Shown here: positions 1 through 7,048 of the stretch, in pieces
Layout of the letters: each line of letters begins with the position of its first letter
How positions within the stretch are numbered: the first letter of the stretch is position 1
Assembly (NCBI GenBank): GCA_937995835.1
Contig: CALKIV010000094.1
Span: 1-14,518 of the forward strand
Reading direction: 5' to 3'
DNA: 14,518 nt
Source of the DNA: an uncultured Dysgonomonas sp.
GTDB taxonomy: Bacteria; Bacteroidota; Bacteroidia; Bacteroidales; Dysgonomonadaceae
Notes under the pieces: generated by a model
What the model was told of the DNA's origin: nothing
Seen by the model: only the letters and a program-made list of their open reading frames with translations
The model's database searches: none
Translations under genes and position numbers: made by a program

Positions 1-44
1 TGAAATGAAAAACACTTAAGCACTAATGGTGAACATTAGTTTGA

Positions 45-635
45 AGATATACAAAGCTTTATGAGTATTTTAAATACGCTCGAGACTTAATGTATGATGC
101 TGAAAGCAAGTTGTTTTATCGTGATGCAAAGTATATATATCCCAAACATCAGACGGATAATGGAGTGAAAGATTTTTGGGCACGAGGTAACGGTTGGGTT
201 TTTGCCGGTTTAGCCAAGGTGTTAAATGATCTACCACAGGAAAACACTCACCGAACCGAATATCTCCAAGTTTATAAAGATATGGCTCAGTCATTAGCAA
301 AATCACAACATAAAGAAGGATATTGGACTCGTAGTATACTTGATCCTCAACATGCGCCCGGAAGAGAAACTAGTGGAACGGCTTTTTTTGCCTATGGCTA
401 CTTGTGGGGGGTGAATAATGGCATTCTCGAGAAAGATGAGTATAAATCTACAATAGAAAGAAGTTGGAAGTATTTGACTGAAGTAGCCATGCAACCTGAT
501 GGAAGTATAGGATATGTACAGCCAATAGGCGAAAGAGCAAATCAACACAAGAGTGTAGGACCTCAAACAACTGCAGACTTCGGTGTTGGAGCTTTCTTAC
601 TAGCAGCATCAGAAATGTATAAATATGTTCGATAA
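45..635 (+). pseudogene. GH105 (GH88-like) unsaturated uronyl hydrolase, C-terminal half only, 5' part disrupted
   Basis: GH105 enzymes hydrolyse 4,5-unsaturated glucuronyl or galacturonyl residues left by polysaccharide lyases. The frame from 90 shows the family's C-terminal (alpha/alpha)6-barrel signatures: LFYRDAKYI, FWARGNGW (residues 29-36 from the Met at 90), ETSGTAFF, a GYVQPIG stretch and a closing GVGAFLLAASEMY. Homology-like sequence continues upstream of that Met (YTKLYEYFKYARDL) back to a TGA at 42-44, so 90 is not a true start. All three frames contain stops in the first 64 bases, and frame 2 (from about 20) reads LMVNISLK, which could be the preceding family sequence out of register. 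About half of a usual protein of roughly 370-400 residues is left, without signal peptide or start. The catalytic Asp known from YteR lies in the missing half, so activity is unlikely. A sequencing error, or a longer gene with a frameshift near 40-45, is the alternative. The gene lies 20 bases before the GH51 gene. Confidence 0.75.
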
Positions 636-655
636 CAATAATAAAAGATAATACC

Positions 656-2197
656 ATGAGAAAAATGTTGACCTGCTTAATATTTATATTACTCGCTTCG
701 GGATTAATGGCACAGCAAAAGAGTGTCTCAATTCGAATACATCCTAATGAGAAAAAACAACAGATTAGTAAACATATTTATGGACAGTTTGCAGAGCATT
801 TAGGTTCTTGCATCTATGGAGGATTATGGGTTGGAGAAGATTCGTCGATACCTAATACAAATGGCTATAGAAAAGACGTGTTAGAAGCTTTGAAAAATCT
901 TAATATTCCAAATTTGCGTTGGCCAGGAGGGTGTTTTGCTGATGAGTATCATTGGATGGATGGTATTGGCTCTCGAAACCAACGTCCCAAAATGGTAAAT
1001 AATAATTGGGGTGGAGTAGTGGAAGATAATAGTTTCGGAACGCATGAGTTTCTTGACTTGTGCGAATTATTGGAATGCGAACCATATATAAGTGGAAATG
1101 TAGGAAGTGGAACAGTAGAGGAGCTTGCTAAATGGGTAGAATACATGACTTCAGATGGAGATAGCCCCATGGCCAACCTACGTAGAGAGAATGGAAGAGA
1201 TGAACCTTGGCAAGTGAAGTTTTTAGGTGTTGGCAATGAGAGTTGGGGCTGTGGAGGTGACATGTTACCGGAATATTATGCCGATCTATATCGTCGTTAT
1301 GCTGTTTACTGTCGCAATTTCGATGGAAATCAATTGTTCAAAATAGCAAGTGGCGCTAGCGACTATGATTATAATTGGACGGAAGTGTTGATGAAAAAAG
1401 CTGGCAACAAGATGAATGGTTTATCTCTGCATTATTATACTGTTAAAGAATGGGGTGATAAAAAAGGTTCAGCCATAGACTTCACATCCGATGAATACTA
1501 TTGGACAATAGGTAAATGCATTGAAATAGAAGAAGTGTTGCAAAAGCACATAGCTATAATGGATAAATATGATAAGAATAAACGAGTGGCGTTGATGGTA
1601 GATGAGTGGGGTACTTGGTTTAACGTTGAGCATGGAACAAATCCTGGCTTTTTGTTTCAACAAAACTCAATGCGTGATGCATTTGTTGCTGCACTAACTT
1701 TGAACATCTTTAATAAATATACTGATCGCATAAAAATGGCTAATATAGCCCAGATAGTGAATGTATTGCAATCCATGATACTGACGAAAGACGATAGAAT
1801 GTTATTGACACCTACATATCACGTCTTTGAAATGTATAAAGTTCATCAAGATGCAATGTATTTACCAATAGATATCCTAGCGGATACAAAAGAAATAAGA
1901 GGAAAAGAGATTCAATCAGTCAGTTCATCAGCATCATCAAAAGAAGGAGTAGTGAATGTAACCTTAGCCAATATTGATCTTACAGAAGAAAAAACAGTTA
2001 ATATAGATATTTCCCAAATAAAAGTGAAAAATATTAGAGGGCGCATTTTGACTTCCAATAATATTACAGATCACAATACATTTGAGAACCCTCATTTAGT
2101 CAAACCTGTAACTTTTGAAGATTTTAAAATAAAAAAAGATGGACAAATAGAATTAAAATTACCTGCAAAATCTATTGTTGTTCTCAGCTTAGATTGA
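656..2197 (+). CDS. GH51 alpha-L-arabinofuranosidase, secreted
   Basis: This 513-residue enzyme is predicted to release terminal alpha-L-arabinofuranose from arabinan or arabinogalactan side chains. A signal peptide (MRKMLTCLIF...GLMAQQ, about residues 1-20) sends it to the periplasm. The (beta/alpha)8 barrel shows GH51 hallmarks in order: IYGQFAEHLG (41-50), RWPGGCFADEYHW (88-100), the acid/base Glu195 in GVGNESWGCGG, SLHYYT (257-262) and the nucleophile Glu317 in VDEWGTWF. The C-terminal part, from about 390 to the end at LPAKSIVVLSLD, is the usual beta-sandwich domain. Length is normal for bacterial GH51 and both catalytic Glu are present, so it should be active. The start at 656 is chosen because the signal peptide begins there, 20 bases after the GH105 remnant stops. 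There is no strong Shine-Dalgarno sequence, which is common in Bacteroidota. GH51 family membership is near certain; the natural polymer is inferred from neighbouring genes. Confidence 0.95.
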   Translation: MRKMLTCLIFILLASGLMAQQKSVSIRIHPNEKKQQISKHIYGQFAEHLGSCIYGGLWVGEDSSIPNTNGYRKDVLEALKNLNIPNLRWPGGCFADEYHWMDGIGSRNQRPKMVNNNWGGVVEDNSFGTHEFLDLCELLECEPYISGNVGSGTVEELAKWVEYMTSDGDSPMANLRRENGRDEPWQVKFLGVGNESWGCGGDMLPEYYADLYRRYAVYCRNFDGNQLFKIASGASDYDYNWTEVLMKKAGNKMNGLSLHYYTVKEWGDKKGSAIDFTSDEYYWTIGKCIEIEEVLQKHIAIMDKYDKNKRVALMVDEWGTWFNVEHGTNPGFLFQQNSMRDAFVAALTLNIFNKYTDRIKMANIAQIVNVLQSMILTKDDRMLLTPTYHVFEMYKVHQDAMYLPIDILADTKEIRGKEIQSVSSSASSKEGVVNVTLANIDLTEEKTVNIDISQIKVKNIRGRILTSNNITDHNTFENPHLVKPVTFEDFKIKKDGQIELKLPAKSIVVLSLD

Positions 2198-2218
2198 ACA
2201 GTAAAAACAAAATGTACT

Positions 2219-4168
2219 ATGAAAACTATTACTATTTTCTGTTTTTTTTTATTCTTCTGTACAATAGACAGTTTAGGACAAGAAGCTTTCGTTTCAAGTC
2301 CAGACAATAAATTGGTTGTTCAGCTCTTTGTCAAAGAATCAAAACCTTTTTACTCCATCCATTATGAAAAAAAAACAATACTAGAAGAATCTCCATTAGG
2401 ATTACAGACCAGTATTACTGATTTTTCAACAGGATTAAAGTTAATAAGCCAAAAGGACTCATTGATAGATAAACACTATAGTGAGGCTAAAATTAAAAAA
2501 TCAAAAGTACATTACCTTGCTAATGAAATTACCTGCTCATTTGAGAATCTTGAAGGAAAACGAATTAATATTATATTCAGAGTAAGTAATAATAATGCAG
2601 CATATCGATACTTTTTACCTAAAGAAGGCGAAACTGCTTGTTGCAGAATAGAAAGCGAATCTAGCGGATTCAAATTTCCATCATTTACAACGTCTTTTTT
2701 GACACCACAAGCACCACCTATGAGTGGATGGGAACGTACAAAACCAAGCTACGAAGAGGAGTATATTGCTGATCAGCCAATAGGAGTAACATCTAAATAT
2801 GGAATAGGGTATACTTTTCCTGCATTGTTTCATATTGGAGAAAATGGTTGGGCATTAATTTCAGAGACAGGGGTAAATAGTTCGTACTGTGGTGGCAAAC
2901 TAAGTGAATCGAGTGAAGAGGGACTCTACACTATTGCATTTCCTGAACAGGGAGAAAATAATGGAATAGGGACATCAAAGCCTTCAATTAGTTTGCCTAA
3001 TGTAACTCCATGGAGAACAATTACAGTTGGCGATAATTTAAACCCTATTGTAGAAACAACAATTCCTTTTGATCTAGTAGAACCGTTATATGAACCGTCT
3101 ATTGATTACAAGTTTGGGCGTTCTACATGGAGTTGGATCATGTGGCAGGATGGTAGTATTAATTATAACGACCAAAAAACGTATATAGATCTTTCGTCCA
3201 ATTTAGGTTATGAATATGTATTGATAGACAATTGGTGGGATACTAAAATAGGAAAAAATAAAATAGAAGATTTAGCAGAGTATGCTAGATCTAAGAATGT
3301 GGAGCTTTGTTTATGGTATAATTCAAACGGATATTGGAATGATGCACCACAAGGTCCTAAAAATAAAATGAACACTTCCATTGCTCGCAAACAAGAAATG
3401 GCTTGGATGAAAAATATTGGAATAAAGGGGATCAAGGTTGATTTTTTGGGAGGTGATAAACAAGAAACTTTCAGATTATATGAGGAAATACTTTCGGATG
3501 CTAATGACTATGGGCTTTTTGTTATTTTCCATGGTTGTACAGTACCAAGAGGTTGGGAAAGAATGTATCCAAACTTTGTAGGAAGTGAGGCAGTACTAGC
3601 TTCTGAGAATCTTATTTTCAATCAATATTTTAATGATAAAGAAGCATATAATGCAACTTTACATCCTTTCATTCGAAACAGTGTCGGTGTAATGGATTTT
3701 GGACCTGTATTGTTAAACAAACGTCATAATAGGAATAATGATGGTGGATCAATACGAAAAACGACAGATATATTTCAAATAGCAACAGCTGTATTATTTC
3801 AAAATCCAGTGCAAAATTTTGCTATCGCACCGAATAATTTAATAGATAGCAAGAAGTTTATAGTTGACTTTATGCGAAAAGTACCAACAATCTGGGATGA
3901 GACTATACTTATTGACGGCTATCCTGGTAAATACTGCATACTAGCCAGGCGCCATGACACCAAATGGTATGTGGTTGGGGTAAATGCAGAAGATAAGATA
4001 AAAGAAATGAAGGTTTCTTTACCAATGTTATCAAAAGAAAAAGTATTGGTCTATTCTGATAAAGAAGATGGTACACCTCACCTAAACCAAATTAATCTAG
4101 GAATAGGTGGAGAGACTATCATTAAAATGCACCCAAACGGAGGAGTGGTATTAACAAATAAAGATTGA
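2219..4168 (+). CDS. GH97 retaining-type alpha-galactosidase / beta-L-arabinopyranosidase, secreted
   Basis: The 649-residue protein has a signal peptide (MKTITIFCFFLFFCTIDSLGQ, about 1-20), an N-terminal GH97 beta-sandwich (about 23-285), a (beta/alpha)8 barrel (about 290-560) and a C-terminal sandwich. GH97 splits into inverting enzymes (SusB type, alpha-glucosidase) and retaining enzymes. Here GIKGIKVDFLGG carries an Asp (Asp408) at the place of the retaining nucleophile (Asp415 in BT1871, from memory). It is followed by FHGCTVPRGWERMYPN and SEAVLASE, whose Glu457 or Glu463 should be the acid/base; the 55-residue spacing recalled for BT1871 favours Glu463. It should therefore be retaining and cut alpha-galactose or the stereochemically related beta-L-arabinopyranose. 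The latter activity is known for a GH97 in the B. thetaiotaomicron arabinogalactan locus. It lies 21 bases after the GH51 stop and 5 bases before the GH43 remnant. Substrate choice between Gal and Arap cannot be read from the sequence. Confidence 0.9.
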   Translation: MKTITIFCFFLFFCTIDSLGQEAFVSSPDNKLVVQLFVKESKPFYSIHYEKKTILEESPLGLQTSITDFSTGLKLISQKDSLIDKHYSEAKIKKSKVHYLANEITCSFENLEGKRINIIFRVSNNNAAYRYFLPKEGETACCRIESESSGFKFPSFTTSFLTPQAPPMSGWERTKPSYEEEYIADQPIGVTSKYGIGYTFPALFHIGENGWALISETGVNSSYCGGKLSESSEEGLYTIAFPEQGENNGIGTSKPSISLPNVTPWRTITVGDNLNPIVETTIPFDLVEPLYEPSIDYKFGRSTWSWIMWQDGSINYNDQKTYIDLSSNLGYEYVLIDNWWDTKIGKNKIEDLAEYARSKNVELCLWYNSNGYWNDAPQGPKNKMNTSIARKQEMAWMKNIGIKGIKVDFLGGDKQETFRLYEEILSDANDYGLFVIFHGCTVPRGWERMYPNFVGSEAVLASENLIFNQYFNDKEAYNATLHPFIRNSVGVMDFGPVLLNKRHNRNNDGGSIRKTTDIFQIATAVLFQNPVQNFAIAPNNLIDSKKFIVDFMRKVPTIWDETILIDGYPGKYCILARRHDTKWYVVGVNAEDKIKEMKVSLPMLSKEKVLVYSDKEDGTPHLNQINLGIGGETIIKMHPNGGVVLTNKD

Positions 4169-4173
4169 AAAAA

Positions 4174-4555
4174 ATGAATATACGATTTGTATTATTTATT
4201 ATATTACTATTATTTTCTATGGTCAGAAGATGATATTAGAAGTAAAAACTACAGAGTAAGATATACAATGGCAAAACCACCATTAGGACCATTAGAAATT
4301 CCAGAAGATAATCTCATTTTAACAAAATTGGAGGAGAAAGGTATATATGGTACAGGACATAATTCGGTAGTGCAAATACCCGAAAAAGATGAGTGGAGAA
4401 TTGTTTATCATAGATTTAGCCGTCCAAATGGAATTAAAATGGGATATGCGGCAGGTTTTCATAGAGAAGTTTGTATTGACAAAATGGAATTTGATACAAA
4501 TGGGCATATAAAAAGAATTACCCCCTACATTATAATCAAAACAGACAAAAAATGA
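4174..4555 (+). pseudogene. GH43 remnant: signal peptide joined out of frame to the C-terminal end
   Basis: An ATG at 4174, 5 bases after the GH97 stop, opens a typical signal peptide (MNIRFVLFIILLLFS) but meets TGA at 4231-4233. A different frame, open from 4187 to 4555, reads YYYYFLWSEDDIRSKNYRVRYTMA, PPLGP, GTGHNSVVQIP, WRIVYHRF and HREVCIDKMEF. This is the last third of a GH43 five-bladed propeller, including the conserved GHNSV and YHR motifs. The N-terminal blades with the catalytic base Asp are absent, and probably the acid Glu too. The simplest reading is a deletion of roughly 200 codons, not a multiple of three, with its junction in the AT-rich run at about 4190-4215. The only start upstream in the C-terminal frame is TTG, with no sign of use, so this is probably not translated. 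The GH43 subfamily cannot be assigned from the remaining piece. Confidence 0.8.
4552..4555 (+). other. ATGA stop-start overlap between GH43 remnant and GH43_24-like gene
   Basis: The stop of the GH43 remnant frame (TGA 4553-4555) overlaps the ATG of the next gene (4552-4554), an arrangement typical of translational coupling. Because the remnant's own signal-peptide frame ends at 4233, ribosomes starting at 4174 would not reach this point. The downstream start would then depend on independent initiation in the A-rich leader (acagacaaaaa). The overlap is seen directly; the effect on expression is inferred. Confidence 0.6.
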
Positions 4556-5721
4556 ATAGTCTAAAAGCTCTAATATTGACACTGATATCTATCAGTTGGT
4601 CATTGTTGTTATTAGGCCAATCACAAAATAAAGATTTTACTCCTGGGGAGTTGTGGCTTGATAATGATGGGACACATATAAATGCACATGGTGGAGGAAT
4701 ACTCTTCTACGATGGTTTGTACTATTGGTTTGGTGAGCATAAAGGTGCAGATAGTAATAACGCCTTTGTTGGAATAACCTGCTATTCTTCTGCGGACCTT
4801 TATAATTGGAAGAATGAAGGTATAGCCTTATCTGTTGTGGAAGATGATAAGAGTAGCCCTATCGCAAAAGGGTGTATCATGGAACGACCAAAAGTGATCT
4901 ATAATGCTCAAAATAAAAGGTTTGTGATGTGTTTTCACTTAGAGCTCAAAAACCAAGGTTATGCGGCCGCTCATGTAGGTTTTGCTATAAGTGATAATGT
5001 TACAGGTCCGTATAAGCTCGTAAGTAGTGGACGTGTAAACGCTAAAAGATGGGCGATGGATATGACAAATGAAGAAAAAACATCATCAATAAAAGCAACT
5101 GATTTTGAAGAGTGGTGGACTCCTGAATGGATGCATGCCATAAAAAAAGGTCTTTTTGTCCGTCGTGATTTTGAGGAAGGGCAAATGTCTCGTGATATGA
5201 CTTTGTTTGTGGATGATGATGATAAAGCATATCATATCTACTCTTCAGAAGATAATCTGACACTTCATCTTGCAGAGTTGTCAGCTGACTATCTCAACTA
5301 TACTGGAAAGTATATTCGCATTCAGCCGGGGGGACATAATGAAGCTCCAGCTATATTTAAGAAGGATGGTAAATACTTTATGATAACTTCAGGGTGTACT
5401 GGTTGGAGCCCTAATGCTGCTCGACTTTTGATAGCTGATAAAATTATGGGTGAGTGGGTGTTACATCCCAACCCATGCAGAGGAGAGGATGCTGACCTTA
5501 CATTTCATTCACAAAGTACCTATATTCTTCCCATACAAGGCAAAAAGGATGCTTTTATATACATGGGTGACAGATGGCGTCCTAACACCCCCATTGATGG
5601 ACGCTATGTCTGGTTACCTATACTTTTTGAAGATGGCAAGCCCATTTTGAAATGGATGAATAAATGGAATTTGAAAATATTTGATAAAATTCAGTCGAAT
5701 GCTCTAAGCAGATTAAACTAA
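4552..5721 (+). CDS. GH43 subfamily 24-like exo-beta-1,3-galactanase, secreted
   Basis: This 389-residue enzyme is predicted to release galactose or substituted galactose from the non-reducing end of beta-1,3-galactan, the backbone of type II arabinogalactan. A signal peptide (about 1-23, ending LLLLGQS) has no lipobox Cys. The five-bladed propeller shows the subfamily's pattern: WLDNDGTHINAHGGGI (35-50), CYSSADLYNWKNEG (77-90), ERPKVIYN (111-118), SRDMTLFVDDDDKAYHIYSS (213-232), NEAPAIFKKDGKYF, TSGCTGWSPNAA, SQSTYILPI and RYVWLPI. By analogy with Pc1,3Gal43A, whose acid is a Glu and whose base is thought to be a Gln, the likely catalytic pair is Glu264 and Gln321, with Glu111 also in the active site. 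Residues about 160-212 form an insertion rich in Trp and charged residues that the paralogue at 11443 lacks. Family 43 is certain; subfamily 24 is strongly suggested by motifs but not searched. Confidence 0.88.
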   Translation: MNSLKALILTLISISWSLLLLGQSQNKDFTPGELWLDNDGTHINAHGGGILFYDGLYYWFGEHKGADSNNAFVGITCYSSADLYNWKNEGIALSVVEDDKSSPIAKGCIMERPKVIYNAQNKRFVMCFHLELKNQGYAAAHVGFAISDNVTGPYKLVSSGRVNAKRWAMDMTNEEKTSSIKATDFEEWWTPEWMHAIKKGLFVRRDFEEGQMSRDMTLFVDDDDKAYHIYSSEDNLTLHLAELSADYLNYTGKYIRIQPGGHNEAPAIFKKDGKYFMITSGCTGWSPNAARLLIADKIMGEWVLHPNPCRGEDADLTFHSQSTYILPIQGKKDAFIYMGDRWRPNTPIDGRYVWLPILFEDGKPILKWMNKWNLKIFDKIQSNALSRLN

Positions 5722-5726
5722 AGGAA

Positions 5727-7037
5727 ATGAAATATAAACTATTAATACTTTCAATATTATCTTCATTGTTATCAGGTATTTGCTTATTTGGTCAAACTTT
5801 GATCCCTATAGATAAAGGATGGTCAAACAATTCTGTAAATGTAACTATCTTCAGAAAAAACTCCTTGATAACAGTCAATAATACACAATATGTATCTTAT
5901 TATTCTCCAGATAGTTGTTTGATGCTTGGCAAACGAAGTCTGAATAGTGAAAATTGGACAATTCATAAAACACAGTATAAGGGGAATGTAAATGATGCGC
6001 ATAATTCTATTTGTATGATGGTTGATAGTGATGGCTACCTCCATGTTGCTTGGGATCATCATGGTTCACCATTGAGATATGCAAAAAGTTTAAAAGCCAA
6101 TGATCTGGAATTAGGAGATGAAGAAAGCATGACAGGTTTGCATGAGAGTGATGTTACCTATCCTGAATTTTCTAAACTACCAGATGGGAATTTAATATTT
6201 ATGTATCGCGATGGTCGTTCTGGTAGTGGAAATTTGGCGATCAATAAATATGACTGTAAACTTAAAGAATGGATTCAGATACAAGATAACTTGATTAGTG
6301 GAGAAGGTAGGCGCAATGCATATTGGCAAGCATATATAGATGCACAAGGCATTATACATCTGTCATGGGTTTGGCGAGAAAGCTGGTTAGTAGAAAGCAA
6401 TCATGATATGTGCTATGCTAGATCTGATGACGGAGGCATAACTTGGAAAAATACTAGAGGTGAAAAGTACGACCTGCCAATTACAGCAGCAACAGCTGAA
6501 TATATTTGTAATATTCCTCAAAATAGCGAATTGATTAATCAAACTTCGATGACAACAGATCATTATGGTAATCCTTATATTGCTACATATTGGAGAGAAA
6601 AAGGTTCTGAAATTCCCCAATATCATGTTATATTTCATAATGGCAAGAAGTGGAATACTTCAAATCTTAATTTTAGAGAAACCTCTTTTTCGTTGAAAGG
6701 AGGAGGCACCAAAAAGATTCCTATATCTAGACCATTGATAATAGCAAAGTCGAATGATGAAACAACAACAATAGGTGTGATATTTAGAGATGAAGAAAGA
6801 GGTTCGAAGGCTTCAATAGCAATATGCGATAATCTAGCCAAGAACAAATGGAGAGTAGAAGATCTCACAACATTTACTTTAGGCTCTTGGGAACCTACGT
6901 TTGACACAGAACTGTGGAAAATACAGCAAGAACTACATCTCTTTATTCAAAATGTAGAACAAGTAGATGGGGAAGGACGAGCCGACTTGACTCCACAAGA
7001 AATTCAGGTATTAGAATTGAAAAATATATTAAAATAA
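5727..7037 (+). CDS. BNR_4 seven-bladed beta-propeller protein, PL24/PL25/GH145-like, secreted
   Basis: The 436-residue protein has a signal peptide (about 1-22, ending LFGQ) followed by a BNR_4-type propeller. Visible family stretches are NSVNVTIFRKNSLITV (35-50), QYVSYYSPD, KGNVNDAHNSI (86-95), GYLHVAWDHHGSPLRYAKS (103-121), FMYRDGRSGSGN (158-169) and GRRNAYWQAYID. Relatives include ulvan lyases PL24/PL25 and the GH145 enzymes that remove rhamnose alpha-1,4-linked to glucuronate on arabinogalactan proteins. His92 (DAHN) and His112 (WDHH) lie 20 residues apart, like the catalytic His pair recalled for PL25 ulvan lyase, and Tyr160 may match its Tyr. There is no His before residue 80, whereas GH145 BT3686 is recalled to use His48. 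The gene sits 5 bases after a GH43_24-like gene (preceded by aaagga) and 11 before GH35. A role in uncapping Rha-GlcA termini, by hydrolysis or elimination, fits the context; the reaction type is undecided. Confidence 0.78.
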   Translation: MKYKLLILSILSSLLSGICLFGQTLIPIDKGWSNNSVNVTIFRKNSLITVNNTQYVSYYSPDSCLMLGKRSLNSENWTIHKTQYKGNVNDAHNSICMMVDSDGYLHVAWDHHGSPLRYAKSLKANDLELGDEESMTGLHESDVTYPEFSKLPDGNLIFMYRDGRSGSGNLAINKYDCKLKEWIQIQDNLISGEGRRNAYWQAYIDAQGIIHLSWVWRESWLVESNHDMCYARSDDGGITWKNTRGEKYDLPITAATAEYICNIPQNSELINQTSMTTDHYGNPYIATYWREKGSEIPQYHVIFHNGKKWNTSNLNFRETSFSLKGGGTKKIPISRPLIIAKSNDETTTIGVIFRDEERGSKASIAICDNLAKNKWRVEDLTTFTLGSWEPTFDTELWKIQQELHLFIQNVEQVDGEGRADLTPQEIQVLELKNILK

Positions 7038-7048
7038 AAAGACGAATT

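Noticed and set aside
90..2197. Other antisense open frames over the GH105 and GH51 region (for example 303-566 and 949-1263).
   Set aside because: They overlap strongly supported + strand coding sequence and have no domain, start context or operon logic.
4187..4555. A small intact 122-residue protein starting with TTG at 4187.
   Set aside because: It is the C-terminal third of a GH43 with no start signal of its own, and the adjacent ATG at 4174 opens the lost signal peptide in another frame.
6914..7048. An open frame extends the GH35 gene 45 codons upstream, into the BNR_4 gene.
   Set aside because: The extension is a shadow of the BNR_4 coding sequence, is rich in Arg/Ser/Thr with no family similarity, and would bury the clear lipoprotein signal peptide that starts at 7049.
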